Positions 29,499 to 38,944 are shown, counted from the stretch's first letter. The stretch: 51,127 nucleotides of DNA from Bradyrhizobium vignae (GCF_004114425.1 NZ_RDQF01000051.1:5001-56127); one strand, 5' to 3'. The notes: generated from the letters alone by a model not told the origin. Made by a program: numbers and translations.

Positions 29499-32180
29499 TT
29501 AAAACTCTTTCAGCAGCCGCTCGATGTAGTCGAGCTCGATCTGCGGGCGCGAGGGGTCGCCGAGACGACGGCGGAGCTCTTCGAGAATGCGGCGGACACG
29601 CTGGGTGTCGATCTCGCCGGGAATCTTGACCGTGTAATCGTCACCATATTCGCGCCCGTGCAGCGGACGGCCCAGCGGGTCGGTCTGGTTGCCACCGCTC
29701 TGCTGACGGCCGGCGCGTTGGCCGGGTCCGTCGCCCTGGCCGTCACCGTCACCCTGCTGCATCGCCTCGGCCATTTTCTGCGCACCCTTGCGCATCGCAT
29801 CGAGCGCCTTGCCCTGCGAGTCCACGGCGCCGTCGGCATTGCCCTCGCCGAGCTTTGATCCCGCATCGCCCATGGCACCGTCGGCAGCATCCAGACTGCC
29901 GTCGTCATCGCCCTGGTCGCCGTCCTGATCGCCGTTCTGGCCGGGCTGGCCCTGATCCCCTTGCTGGCCCTTCTGTCCCTGTTGGCCCTTCTGCCCCTTT
30001 TCTCCCTTCTGCATGAGGCCGCGCTTGGCAAGCTCGTCCTGCAGCTTCTTCAGGCGGTCGCGCAGCCCCTGCTGGTCCTGCTGCAGCTCCGACATGGACT
30101 GATCGCCCTGCTTGCCGCGCGAGCGGTCGCGCCGGGAATCCTGGCCCTGCTTGAAGGTCCTGTCGCGCAATTGCTGCTGCTTGCGGATCATGTCGCCGAG
30201 CTCGTTCAGCGCCTGCTCCATGTCGCTCTCGCCGGACTGCCCCGGCTGCGCCATCTGGAGACCTTCCAACATCTGCTGGAGCTGGTCGAGCAACTGCTTG
30301 GCCGCATCCTTGTCGCCGGAGCGCGACAGGCGCTCCATGCGGTCGATCATGTTCTGCAGATCCTGCTGGCGCAGGACCTTGGTGTTCGGGTCGAGCGGCC
30401 GCGCCAGCTGCTGCGGGTCATTGTTGTTGCGGAACTGCTCGGCGAGCTGGCGCATGAAATCGTTCAGCGCCTGACGCAGATCCTGCGTGAGCTTCTTGAT
30501 TTCTTCGTCGCTCGCGCCACGCTCCAGCGCCTGCTTCAGCGCGTCCTGAGCCGCGCGCAACGCCTTCTCGACGTCGGAGATCTTGCCGTCCTCGATCGTC
30601 ACCGCAAGCGCCCACAGGCTTGCCACGACCTCGCGCAGGGCATCATCGGTGCGCGCGGCCTCGAGCTGTCGGGCCACGTTGTGCAGGCCGAGATATTGTC
30701 CGGGCTCCGGCGTGAACATTTCGGGCGCGATCATCAGCGCGTCGAGCGCGGCATACACGTCGGAATTCTTGTTCGCATCGAGCGCGAGAATGCGGCGCTG
30801 CTCGATCAGTGCACGTGCCAGCGGCTTGGTGAAGAGCCGTTCGGGCAGGCGCATGTTGAACGGTTCGCTTGCGGCCTCGTTGCCGGCCTCGTCCTTGGCC
30901 GTGAGGGTCAGCGTGACCTCGGCGCCGGCATAGGGATCCTCGCTGAGATCCTTCACCGACTGTCCGATGCCGTTGCGGGTCCGCGCATTCGGCAGCGCGA
31001 GCGGGAATTGCGGTGGCTGGAACAGAGGCCGCGGAGCCGCCCTGGTGTCACCATCGCCGGCAGCAGCCTTCGTCCCGTCCTTCGTGCCGTCCTTTGTACC
31101 GTCCTTTGTACCGTCCTTTGTACCGTCCTTGGCATCGGTCGACCGCGGGGCAAATTTCGCCTCGGCGCCGGTGACGCCGTAATCGTCCTCAAGCTTGTAG
31201 GAGAGCTGGAGCGCGCCGCGCGCCTGGCGCTCCGGGTCCTTGGCGAGCGCGATCGTCGGCGGACGGTCCGGCGTGGCCGCAAACGCCCATTGCGGCTGGC
31301 CGGAAGGCGCGCGGACACGCGCGGTGCCGTCGCCGGAAATGGCAAAGTGCTTTTCGTTGGTCCCCTTGGGGCTGGCTTCAGTTGGGGCGACTTCCTTGAG
31401 TCCGCCGGAGACGACGACATCCAGACTGCCACCGGAAGAGCGCACGATCAGGGTCGAGCCGGCGGGAACGGAAAGCGGGCCGCCGGCGGGCAAGGCCGCA
31501 GCCTCCTTGTTGGCGGCCGACAGGATGACCGGCGGCTTACCGGTGTAGAGCGGCGGCGTGACCCAGGCGTCGACGCGAACATTGGTCGGCGCCAGCACCC
31601 CGTTCCAGTCGAAGGCAGCGCCGAGCCGCATCGCACGCTCGTCACCTGCGGCGAAGAAGGTCGCAACCAGCATCACCATGACAAGGGCACGCAGCGCCCA
31701 GGGGTCGTGAAGCGCGAGCCGCGGGTGCGGCAGACCGGCGCGGATGCGCTTGATGGAGGCGAGCGTACGCTCGCGCTGCGCCTGCCACAGCGCCTGCGCG
31801 ACCGGGTCCTGCGAGGTCAACGTGTCCGTGAGCGTGGTGGCCGGGCGGTGACGGATGCCGGAGCCACGGTCGAGCCGGGCGAGCGCTTCCTCGCGGCTCG
31901 GCCAGCGGAAGCGAATCAGCGGGAACAGGGCGACGACTGCAATCGCAGCGAAGAGGGCAAGGCCGATGGCCCGGGCAACGAACGGCACGGCGAGCCAGAG
32001 ACCAGCCCAGGACACCACCAGGAACAAGCCGGCGACGGTCAGAAGGCGCGCCACATTGGGCCAGGCACGCTCCCACGCGATGGCATAAGTAGCCCGATCA
32101 AGGGCCTGCGCCAGCTTCAGCCGCGACAGCGCGTCACTGTTGCGGATCGGGCCTGACGGGCCGGGGGTGACGCCGTTCAA
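29499..32180 (-). CDS. TIGR02302 / DUF4175 family large membrane protein
   Basis: An 893-residue protein beginning at TTG 32180 (GGAGAG upstream). Two membrane helices lie at about 45-90 and a third at about 160-180. A beta-rich periplasmic part follows, then a KDGT tandem repeat (about 350-370), a helical region (about 480-640), and a low-complexity Gln/Gly/Asp-rich C-terminal part (GQKGQQGQKGQQGDQGQPGQ). The tail contains FARRILEELRRR-type helices near the end. This architecture matches the alphaproteobacterial TIGR02302/DUF4175 family, whose function is unknown. The low-complexity tail makes long false frames on the other strand. Confidence 0.88.
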   Translation of the reverse strand: MNGVTPGPSGPIRNSDALSRLKLAQALDRATYAIAWERAWPNVARLLTVAGLFLVVSWAGLWLAVPFVARAIGLALFAAIAVVALFPLIRFRWPSREEALARLDRGSGIRHRPATTLTDTLTSQDPVAQALWQAQRERTLASIKRIRAGLPHPRLALHDPWALRALVMVMLVATFFAAGDERAMRLGAAFDWNGVLAPTNVRVDAWVTPPLYTGKPPVILSAANKEAAALPAGGPLSVPAGSTLIVRSSGGSLDVVVSGGLKEVAPTEASPKGTNEKHFAISGDGTARVRAPSGQPQWAFAATPDRPPTIALAKDPERQARGALQLSYKLEDDYGVTGAEAKFAPRSTDAKDGTKDGTKDGTKDGTKDGTKAAAGDGDTRAAPRPLFQPPQFPLALPNARTRNGIGQSVKDLSEDPYAGAEVTLTLTAKDEAGNEAASEPFNMRLPERLFTKPLARALIEQRRILALDANKNSDVYAALDALMIAPEMFTPEPGQYLGLHNVARQLEAARTDDALREVVASLWALAVTIEDGKISDVEKALRAAQDALKQALERGASDEEIKKLTQDLRQALNDFMRQLAEQFRNNNDPQQLARPLDPNTKVLRQQDLQNMIDRMERLSRSGDKDAAKQLLDQLQQMLEGLQMAQPGQSGESDMEQALNELGDMIRKQQQLRDRTFKQGQDSRRDRSRGKQGDQSMSELQQDQQGLRDRLKKLQDELAKRGLMQKGEKGQKGQQGQKGQQGDQGQPGQNGDQDGDQGDDDGSLDAADGAMGDAGSKLGEGNADGAVDSQGKALDAMRKGAQKMAEAMQQGDGDGQGDGPGQRAGRQQSGGNQTDPLGRPLHGREYGDDYTVKIPGEIDTQRVRRILEELRRRLGDPSRPQIELDYIERLLKEF
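31075..31134. repeat. 12-bp tandem repeat inside the TIGR02302 gene
   Basis: Five head-to-tail copies of a 12-bp unit (CCGTCCTTTGTA on the + strand; first and last copies diverged). The unit length is a multiple of three, so the repeats encode Lys-Asp-Gly-Thr units without a frame change. Copies 2-4 are identical, which suggests recent expansion. Confidence 0.95.
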
Positions 32181-32348
32181 TCAACTCTCCAGGTTGCCCG
32201 GTAGAGAAGAGCCTATCACAACGGCAGCACTGAGGCATCCGTTCCGGTACGGAGGAGCCTCCTTTTCCCGCATAACACGAGGACGTGACTGGCCCGGTGC
32301 AACCCCGTAATTTCCGCGCGCCATCCCTGTTGGAACAAAGGAAACGCC

Positions 32349-32732
32349 ATGGACAAGAAGATGCACGACAAGGGCCTGGAAGTCCGCAAAGCGGTGCTGG
32401 GCGAGGCCTATGTCAACAACGCCCTGAAGAACGTCGACGATTTCAACCGTCCGTTCCAGGAGATGCTCAACGAATATTGCTGGGGCGCGGTGTGGGGCCG
32501 CGAGGAGCTGCCGCGCAAGACCCGAAGCATGCTCAACATTGCCATGATCGCGATCCTCAACCGCCAGCACGAGTTTCGCGCGCATCTCAAGGGTGCACTC
32601 ACCAACGGCGTCAGCCGCGAAGAGATCCGCGAGATCCTGATGCAGGTCGCGATCTATGGCGGCATGCCCGCCGCGGTCGACAGTTTCCGCATCGCGCGCG
32701 AGGTGTTCGCCGAGATCGATGGGAAGGCGTGA
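32349..32732 (+). CDS. Carboxymuconolactone decarboxylase family protein
   Basis: A 127-residue all-helical AhpD/CMD-fold protein. It matches the 4-carboxymuconolactone decarboxylase pattern (KTRSMLNIAMIAILNRQHEF, AHLKGALTNGVSREEIREIL, YGGMPAAVDSFRIA). The AhpD-type CxxC is absent, so peroxidase activity is unlikely. AAGGAAA precedes the ATG. Other beta-ketoadipate genes are not next to it, so the pcaC function is unproven. Confidence 0.85.
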   Translation: MDKKMHDKGLEVRKAVLGEAYVNNALKNVDDFNRPFQEMLNEYCWGAVWGREELPRKTRSMLNIAMIAILNRQHEFRAHLKGALTNGVSREEIREILMQVAIYGGMPAAVDSFRIAREVFAEIDGKA

Positions 32733-32771
32733 GGCGGCGTGTGAGTGAGGGGCGCAACGTTCCTCCTCATC

Positions 32772-32818
32772 GTCGTCCCGGATCAGCGCGCGCTTGAGGC
32801 GCGCTTGTCCGGGACGAC
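32772..32818. repeat. Perfect-arm hairpin element, family E
   Basis: GTCGTCCCGGA ... TCCGGGACGAC, with inner CGCGC/GCGCG and a short loop, forms a strong 47-nt hairpin 40 nt after the decarboxylase-like gene. It is a typical rhizobial intergenic repeat and could protect or terminate the upstream mRNA. Confidence 0.8.
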
Positions 32819-32877
32819 ACGGGGGATGGAGCGCGGATTTTCACGACAGCAACGAATAACAACCACAAGGAAACACC

Positions 32878-33768
32878 ATGGACATCGGATTCATCGGCCT
32901 CGGAAACATGGGTTTTCCGATGGCGCGGCGGCTGATCGAGGCGGGACACGGGCTCGTGGTATTCGACACGCGCAAGGAGGTCATGGACAAGCTGGTGGCG
33001 CGCGGCGCAATTGCGGCGGCGTCACCGAAGGACGTCGCCGATCAAGTCGAGACCGTCATGGCGAGCCTGCCTTCGCTGCAGGCTTCGCTCGAGGTCGCAA
33101 CGGGAGCGAACGGCGTGATCGAGGGCAAGCGCGCCAAACGTTTCATCGATCTCTCCACGGTCGGCTCGGCGATGGCCGTGAAGATTCACGGCCTCCTCGC
33201 CAAACGCGACATCGTGCAGATCGACTGTCCCGTCTCCGGCGGAGTCGGCGGCGCCGAGAAGGGCACGCTGGCAGTGATGGTGTCGGGCCCGAAAGCCGAG
33301 TTCGAGCTGCTCAAGCCGGCGCTCGACGTGATCGGAAAGGTGTTCTTCATCGGCGAGAAGCCCGGCGCGGCCCAGACCATGAAGCTCGCCAACAATTTCC
33401 TGTCGGCCACCGCGATCGTGGCAACGTCGGAAGCCGTGGTGATGGGCGTCAAGGCCGGGCTCGATCCCGCCGTGATGATCGACGTCATCAATGCCGGCTC
33501 GGGCATGAACACGGCGAGCCGCGACAAGTTCCCGCGCTCGGTGCTGCCGCGCACCTTCGATTTCGGCTTCGCCACCGGACTGATGGTGAAGGACGTGCGG
33601 CTGGCGCTGGCGGAGATGAAGCAGCTTGGCCTGTCGATGGAGGTGGCGGATGCGGTCGGACGGTTATGGGAGACCGTGATCAGCGCGGAAGGCGCCGAGT
33701 CCGATTTCACCGCGGCAATCAAGCCGATCGAGGAGAAGGCGGGCGTGGTGGTCGGGCGGAAGACATAG
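32878..33768 (+). CDS. NAD(P)-dependent beta-hydroxyacid dehydrogenase (3-hydroxyisobutyrate dehydrogenase family)
   Basis: A 296-residue enzyme of the HIBADH/GarR family. The Rossmann motif is GFIGLGNMGFPMA (4-16), the substrate motif DCPVSGGVGGAEKGTL has S120, and the catalytic Lys is K169 (MKLANN). It oxidises a beta-hydroxyacid with NAD(P); candidates are 3-hydroxyisobutyrate, tartronate semialdehyde or similar. AAGGAAAC precedes the ATG. It follows the decarboxylase-like gene after a hairpin and may be co-transcribed. Confidence 0.88.
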   Translation: MDIGFIGLGNMGFPMARRLIEAGHGLVVFDTRKEVMDKLVARGAIAAASPKDVADQVETVMASLPSLQASLEVATGANGVIEGKRAKRFIDLSTVGSAMAVKIHGLLAKRDIVQIDCPVSGGVGGAEKGTLAVMVSGPKAEFELLKPALDVIGKVFFIGEKPGAAQTMKLANNFLSATAIVATSEAVVMGVKAGLDPAVMIDVINAGSGMNTASRDKFPRSVLPRTFDFGFATGLMVKDVRLALAEMKQLGLSMEVADAVGRLWETVISAEGAESDFTAAIKPIEEKAGVVVGRKT

Positions 33769-33784
33769 CGCCGCGCCTAAACAC

Positions 33785-35050
33785 TCACAGCCACGGCGCC
33801 GGCTTATCCATCGCGATGAGTTGCTCGACCTCGACGCGCGGGCGCACCACGGCGTATTGGTCGCCCTTCACCAGCACCTCCGGCACCAGCGGCCGGGTGT
33901 TGTAGGTGCCGGCCTGCACCGCGCCATAGGCGCCTGCGGTCATGATGGCGAGCAGATCGCCGGGCTTTGGCGTCGGCAGCGTGCGGTCGAGGGCGAGATA
34001 GTCGCCGGTCTCGCAGACCGGGCCGACGACGTCGGCCATGATGGTGGCGGCGCCCGAGGCGGGCTGCGTCACCGGCAGGATGTCGTGATGGGCCTCGTAC
34101 AGCGTCGGGCGGATCAGATCGTTCATGGCGGCGTCGATGATGACGAAGTTCTTGCCGTCGCCGTGCTTCACATAGATCACCTTGGCGACCAGGATGCCGG
34201 CATTGCCGACGATCATGCGGCCCGGCTCGAACATCAGCGTGCAGCCGAGATTGTGGCTGACGCGCTTGACCATGGCGGCATAGGCGGCCGGCGCCGGCGG
34301 CGCCTCGCGGTCCATGTAATAGGGAATGCCGAGGCCGCCGCCGAAATCGACGTGGGAGATGTCATGGCCGTCGCTGCGCAGCGTCTGCACGAATTCGGAG
34401 AGGATGCGAAACGCGGTCTCCATGCCGGAGAGGTCGGTGATCTGGCTGCCGATATGTACGTCGGTGCCGGTCACTTCGATACCGGGCAGCTTCGCAGCGC
34501 GCGCATAGACCTCGCGGGCATGCACGATCGGGATGCCGAACTTGTTCTCGGACTTGCCGGTGGAGATTTTTGCATGCGTGCCGGCATCGACGTCGGGATT
34601 GACGCGCAAGGAGATCCGCGCGGTCTTGCCCATCTCGGTCGCAAGGCGCGACAGCAGCTCGAGCTCCGGCTCGGATTCGACGTTGAGACAGAGGATGTCG
34701 GCGGCGAGCGCAGCACGCAGCTCGGCCTCGGTCTTGCCGACGCCGGAGAACACGATCTTGCTTGCGGGAATGCCTGCGGCCAGCGCGCGCTTCAACTCGC
34801 CGCCCGAGACCACGTCGGCGCCGGCCCCTAGCTTGGCCAGCGTGCGCAGCACCGACTGGTTGGAGTTCGCCTTCATGGCGTAGCAGACCAGCACCTTCTC
34901 GCCGGCGAAGGCGTCGGTGAAGACGCGGTAGTGCCGCTCGAGCGTCGCGGTCGAATAGCAATAGAACGGCGTGCCGACGGTCGCGGCCAGCTCGGACAGG
35001 TTCACCGCCTCGGCGTGCAGCACGCCGTTGCGATATTCGAAATGGTTCAT
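33785..35050 (-). CDS. lysA: Diaminopimelate decarboxylase
   Basis: A 421-residue fold-type III PLP enzyme that makes lysine from meso-diaminopimelate. PLP-lysine K60 (CYAMKANSN), the Gly-rich phosphate loop GGGLGIPYY, the EPGRMIVG motif and the Cys/Glu of GPVCETGD are present. Start at 35050 (MNHFEYRNGV), the normal length. It is downstream of lptM (23-nt gap) and argH in the same direction. Confidence 0.96.
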   Translation of the reverse strand: MNHFEYRNGVLHAEAVNLSELAATVGTPFYCYSTATLERHYRVFTDAFAGEKVLVCYAMKANSNQSVLRTLAKLGAGADVVSGGELKRALAAGIPASKIVFSGVGKTEAELRAALAADILCLNVESEPELELLSRLATEMGKTARISLRVNPDVDAGTHAKISTGKSENKFGIPIVHAREVYARAAKLPGIEVTGTDVHIGSQITDLSGMETAFRILSEFVQTLRSDGHDISHVDFGGGLGIPYYMDREAPPAPAAYAAMVKRVSHNLGCTLMFEPGRMIVGNAGILVAKVIYVKHGDGKNFVIIDAAMNDLIRPTLYEAHHDILPVTQPASGAATIMADVVGPVCETGDYLALDRTLPTPKPGDLLAIMTAGAYGAVQAGTYNTRPLVPEVLVKGDQYAVVRPRVEVEQLIAMDKPAPWL

Positions 35051-35073
35051 GGCGCAGGCTCGGTTGTCCCGGC

Positions 35074-35367
35074 TTATTTCTTGGCGGGAGGTTCGTCCAG
35101 GAGCGGGTCGAGAATAAACGGTTTCTTCTTGCCCTTCGCCGCCGCGGGCGCGGCATCCGCACCGTAGGTCGGGTTGAACACGCTCGGCGTCCGCTGAGTT
35201 TCGGCCTCGGTATCTACAGGTGCGGCACCGCTGGTCGTGGACGCGTTGGAGGCGGTCGGCGGCAGATCCAGCGGACCCTTGCGGCCGCAGCCGGCCAGCG
35301 CAAGCGCCGTCAGGCTCAAGACAATGATGGTCCACCCCGAACTGGCCGGGCGAAACTTTGACGTCAC
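35074..35367 (-). CDS. lptM: LPS translocon maturation chaperone LptM (YifL-type lipoprotein)
   Basis: A 97-residue lipoprotein. The signal is about 1-26 with lipobox LALAGC (C27), followed at once by GRKGPLDLPP, the diagnostic LptM/YifL motif. In E. coli LptM binds LptD/LptE and helps disulfide maturation of the LPS translocon at the outer membrane. The C-terminal half is low-complexity and Lys-rich. Its position next to lysA matches the E. coli yifL context. Confidence 0.9.
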   Translation of the reverse strand: MTSKFRPASSGWTIIVLSLTALALAGCGRKGPLDLPPTASNASTTSGAAPVDTEAETQRTPSVFNPTYGADAAPAAAKGKKKPFILDPLLDEPPAKK

Positions 35368-35460
35368 GACGAAATCCCCACTACGCGCGGCGCACCATAC
35401 AGAGATTGGCGCGTTCTGGCGAGAGCCGGATGATCATGAAACATAAGCGAAATTTTGCCC

Positions 35461-36858
35461 TCAGCCCAATTTTCGCTCTTTTTCCAGCCGCTTCGCCCAG
35501 GCTTTGGCCTGGGACGCCACGTTCTTCGGCGCGGTGCCGCCAAAACTGGTGCGGCTCTTCACGGACGATTCGACCGAGAGCACGCCGAGCACCTCCTTGG
35601 TGATTTTTGGCTCGATGGCCTGCATCTCCTTGAGCGGCAGCTCGTGCAGCGCCACGCCGCCCTCCGCGGCTTTCGCCACGATCCGGCCAGTCACGTGATG
35701 GGCCTCGCGGAACGGCATCTTCAGGGTCCGCACCAGCCAATCGGCAAGATCAGTCGCCGTTGCGTAACCCTCGCCAGCGGCCGCCTTCATTTTGGCTTGG
35801 TCAGGGACGAGGTCGCGGACCATGCCGGTCATGGCCCGGATCGCGAGCGACAGCGCGGCAAAACCCTCCATGGCGCCCTGCTTGTCCTCCTGCATGTCCT
35901 TTTGATAGGCGAGCGGCAGGCCCTTCATGACGATCAGCAGCCCGTTGAGCGCGCCGATGACGCGGCCGGTCTTGGCGCGCACCAGCTCGGCGGCATCCGG
36001 ATTGCGCTTCTGCGGCATGATCGAGGATCCCGTGGTGAACTTGTCGCTGAGCCTGACAAGGCCGACCAGCGGCGAAGTCCAGATCACGATCTCCTCGGCA
36101 AAGCGCGACATGTGCACGGCGCAGATCGAGGCCGCCGACAGCGTCTCCAGCACGAAGTCGCGATCGGAGACCGCATCGAGCGAGTTCGCCATCGGCCGGT
36201 CGAAGCCGAGCGCCTTCGCGGTGGCGTGGCGGTCGATCGGGAACGAGGTGCCGGCGAGCGCGGCCGCGCCGAGCGGGGATTCATTCAGCCGCTGGCGCGC
36301 GTCCCTGAAGCGGCCGCGGTCGCGCGCGGCCATCTCGACATAGGCGAGCAGATGGTGGCCAAAGGTGACAGGCTGCGCCGTCTGCAGATGCGTGAAGCCG
36401 GGCATCACCGTGCCGGCGTGCTCCAGCGCGCGCTGCACCAGCGCCTGCTGGAACGCGGCAAGCGCGGCATCGGTCTCGTCGATCACATCGCGGACGAACA
36501 GACGGAAGTCGGTCGCGACCTGGTCGTTGCGCGAGCGCGCGGTGTGCAAGCGACCGGCGGCGGGGCCGATCAGCTCCGACAGGCGGCTCTCGACATTCAT
36601 ATGGATGTCCTCGAGCGCGCGCTTGAATTCGAAGCCGCCCTTGCCGATCTCTGACAAAATCGTGTCTAGACCCTTGCCGATATTTTTCGCATCAGAAGCC
36701 GTGATGATGCCTTGGTTGGCCAGCATCGCGGCGTGGGCCTTGGACGCGGCAATGTCCTGGGCGAAGAGGTGACGATCGACGTCGATGGAGACGTTGATCT
36801 CTTCCATGATCTCGTCGGGACGTTCCGAGAACCGGCCGCCCCACATCTTGTTGCTCAT
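35461..36858 (-). CDS. argH: Argininosuccinate lyase
   Basis: A 465-residue fumarase/aspartase-superfamily enzyme that splits argininosuccinate to arginine and fumarate. It shows HTARSRNDQVATD (105-117), MPGFTHLQTAQP (152-163) and the superfamily signature GSSIMPQKRNPD (277-288). Start at 36858 with AGGGGATC upstream. It is the upstream gene of the argH-lptM-lysA run and divergent from tlpA. Confidence 0.97.
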   Translation of the reverse strand: MSNKMWGGRFSERPDEIMEEINVSIDVDRHLFAQDIAASKAHAAMLANQGIITASDAKNIGKGLDTILSEIGKGGFEFKRALEDIHMNVESRLSELIGPAAGRLHTARSRNDQVATDFRLFVRDVIDETDAALAAFQQALVQRALEHAGTVMPGFTHLQTAQPVTFGHHLLAYVEMAARDRGRFRDARQRLNESPLGAAALAGTSFPIDRHATAKALGFDRPMANSLDAVSDRDFVLETLSAASICAVHMSRFAEEIVIWTSPLVGLVRLSDKFTTGSSIMPQKRNPDAAELVRAKTGRVIGALNGLLIVMKGLPLAYQKDMQEDKQGAMEGFAALSLAIRAMTGMVRDLVPDQAKMKAAAGEGYATATDLADWLVRTLKMPFREAHHVTGRIVAKAAEGGVALHELPLKEMQAIEPKITKEVLGVLSVESSVKSRTSFGGTAPKNVASQAKAWAKRLEKERKLG

Positions 36859-36959
36859 GATCCCCTGCTCACGCCTTGATTTGCCGCACGTTTGCTGGCC
36901 GCAGCCAGCCGTATTAAGAGGCCCCTGATAGCCATATCTGCGACCGGATGACAAACGAT

Positions 36960-37625
36960 ATGCTCGACCAGAAGCCCTCCGCCACGCGCCGCATCCCCCT
37001 CGTCATCGCCACCGTGGCGATTGGCGGACTGGCTGGCTTCGCCGCGCTGTACGGGCTCCGCCTCAACCGCGCACCATCTGGCGATCCCGCTTGCCGAACG
37101 GCGGTGGCCACAGCGCAGAAGATTGCCCCGCTCGCCCATGGCGAGGTGGCGGCGCTGACCATGGCGAGCGCCCCGTTGAAGCTGCCCGACCTTGTCTTCG
37201 AGGACGCGGACGGCAAGCCGAAAAAACTGTCCGACTTCCGCGGCAAGACGCTGCTGGTGAACCTCTGGGCGACCTGGTGCGTGCCGTGCCGGAAGGAAAT
37301 GCCGGCGCTGGACGAGCTCCAGGGCAAGCTGTCGGGCCCGAATTTCGAGGTCGTGGCGATCAACATCGACACCCGCGACCCCGAGAAGCCCAGGGCGTTC
37401 CTGAAAGAAGCCAATCTGACCCGGCTCGGCTATTTCAACGACCAGAAAGCAAAGGTTTTTCAGGATCTTAAGGCCATAGGCCGGGCGCTGGGCATGCCGA
37501 CCTCGGTGCTGGTCGACCCCCAGGGGTGCGAGATCGCGACGATCGCGGGACCGGCGGAATGGGCAAGCGAGGACGCGCTCAAGCTAATCCGGGCGGCGAC
37601 CGGCAAGGCCGCCGCGTCGCTTTAA
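36960..37625 (+). CDS. tlpA: Thiol:disulfide interchange protein TlpA
   Basis: A 221-residue membrane-anchored thioredoxin-like reductase. One N-terminal membrane helix (about 12-33) and a periplasmic thioredoxin domain with W106-C107-V108-P109-C110 are present, plus an extra Cys pair (C45, and C in DPQGCEIATI). In Bradyrhizobium TlpA keeps copper-site cysteines of CoxB/ScoI reduced for cytochrome aa3 assembly. The start at 36960 gives exactly the 221 residues I recall for TlpA; an ATG four codons upstream is in frame. Confidence 0.95.
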   Translation: MLDQKPSATRRIPLVIATVAIGGLAGFAALYGLRLNRAPSGDPACRTAVATAQKIAPLAHGEVAALTMASAPLKLPDLVFEDADGKPKKLSDFRGKTLLVNLWATWCVPCRKEMPALDELQGKLSGPNFEVVAINIDTRDPEKPRAFLKEANLTRLGYFNDQKAKVFQDLKAIGRALGMPTSVLVDPQGCEIATIAGPAEWASEDALKLIRAATGKAAASL

Positions 37626-37816
37626 GCCGTCACGTTGAGATTGCCGCCGACGCCAGGGCCGACATTGGCGAGCGATGGCTGACCGGCACCGAGCAGCGTC
37701 AGAACGGTGGATTTCTCCATATCCATGTTCTGCTTGGTCAGCGTCGCCGCAATATTCGACTGCAGCGCGCCTTGCTGAGCGGCCAGCATGGTGCTGACCA
37801 TTGCCATCATATCCAT
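37622..37816 (-). CDS. YjfB-like putative motility protein
   Basis: A 64-residue protein (MDMMAMVSTMLAAQQGALQS ... QNMDMEKSTVLTLL) with the Met/Gln-rich helical pattern of the YjfB family (PF14070-type). Its members are small proteins near flagellar genes in some bacteria; function unproven. It overlaps the tlpA stop by 4 nt on the opposite strand. No flagellar genes are nearby. Confidence 0.7.
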   Translation of the reverse strand: MDMMAMVSTMLAAQQGALQSNIAATLTKQNMDMEKSTVLTLLGAGQPSLANVGPGVGGNLNVTA

Positions 37817-37884
37817 GACGCGAGCCCTCGTACCGGCCGTAACCTAGGCGCGAGGCGTTAACGAGAGGTGAGTGGGAAAGGTTT

Positions 37885-37997
37885 GGTGTCCCGGACGAGG
37901 TGCGGCACGAAGTGACGCGCCTCAGAGCCGGGGCCCCGTGCACGTGGCTTCTGTGCGCCGTCTCGGCAGCGCTCTGCGCTGCGTCCGGGGCACAGGA
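37885..37997. repeat. Intergenic inverted repeat, family F
   Basis: TGTCCCGGACGAGGTGCGGC at the left and GCGTCCGGGGCACA at the right form the arms, with GGCGCGTCACTTCG-like inner stems. It lies between the small YjfB-like gene and the 3' end of the dehydrogenase gene. Non-coding. Confidence 0.6.
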
Positions 37998-38002
37998 CTG
38001 TC

Positions 38003-38884
38003 TTACCGCGTCGGAATCGGCTTGGCGCCGCGATAGTCGTAGAAGCCGCGCTGGGTCTTGCGGCCGAGCCAACCGGCCTCGACGTATTTCACCAGTAGCG
38101 GGCACGGGCGGTACTTGGAATCGGCCAGCCCCTCGTGCAGCACCTGCATGATGGAGAGGCAGGTATCGAGGCCGATGAAATCGGCAAGCTCGAGCGGGCC
38201 CATCGGATGATGCGCGCCGAGCTTCATTGCCGCATCGATCGCCTCGACATTGCCGACGCCTTCATACAGCGTGTAGATCGCCTCGTTGATCATCGGCAGC
38301 AGGATGCGGTTGACGATGAAGGCCGGGAAATCCTCCGACACGGCGACCTGCTTGCCGAGCCGGGCCACGAATTCCTTGGCCGTGTCGAAGGTCGCATCAT
38401 CAGTGGCGATGCCGCGGATCAGCTCGACCAGCTCCATCAGCGGCACCGGATTCATGAAGTGAATGCCGATGAAGCGCTCCGGGCGATCGGTGGCGGCGGC
38501 GAGCCGTGTGATCGAGATCGAGGACGTATCGGAGGCGACGATCGCCTCCGGCTTCAAGACGGCGCAGAGTTCGTGGAAGATCTTGCGCTTGACCTCTTCC
38601 TTCTCGACAGCGGTCTCGATCACGAGGTCGCAATCGGCGAGATCGTCCAGCTTCTCGGCCGGCGTGATGCGCGCCATCGCCTTCGCCTTGTCGTCCTCGG
38701 TGACGGCTTTCTTGGAGACCTGGCGCGCCAGATTGCCGTTGATGGTGGCCATGCCCGACTTGAGGCGGTCGGCCGAAACGTCGTTGAGCACCACGTCGAA
38801 GCCGGCGAGCGCCGCGACATGCGCGATGCCATTGCCCATCTGACCCGCGCCGATCACGCCGACCTTCTTGATCACTGCCGCCAT
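38003..38884 (-). CDS. 3-hydroxybutyryl-CoA dehydrogenase
   Basis: A 293-residue enzyme that interconverts acetoacetyl-CoA and 3-hydroxybutyryl-CoA with NAD(P). The Rossmann motif is GVIGAGQMGNGIAHVAA (9-25), the catalytic region is GIHFMNPVPLMELVE (His-Asn pair), and the C-terminal dimer domain begins at about 190 (NRILLPMINEA). The start at 38884 gives the usual length; the ATG at 38911 is in frame but less likely. It follows etfBA after a terminator, and two operator-like palindromes lie just upstream, so it has its own promoter region. Confidence 0.95.
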   Translation of the reverse strand: MAAVIKKVGVIGAGQMGNGIAHVAALAGFDVVLNDVSADRLKSGMATINGNLARQVSKKAVTEDDKAKAMARITPAEKLDDLADCDLVIETAVEKEEVKRKIFHELCAVLKPEAIVASDTSSISITRLAAATDRPERFIGIHFMNPVPLMELVELIRGIATDDATFDTAKEFVARLGKQVAVSEDFPAFIVNRILLPMINEAIYTLYEGVGNVEAIDAAMKLGAHHPMGPLELADFIGLDTCLSIMQVLHEGLADSKYRPCPLLVKYVEAGWLGRKTQRGFYDYRGAKPIPTR

Positions 38885-38944
38885 AATGTCATCCACCGGA
38901 ACGGCGCGCATGTCGCGCCCTGCCTATCCCCTGAGCCGGGAGGT

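Noticed and set aside
31075..31134. Possible CRISPR-like array
   Set aside because: Units are 12 bp, contiguous without spacers, in frame inside a gene; this is a minisatellite.
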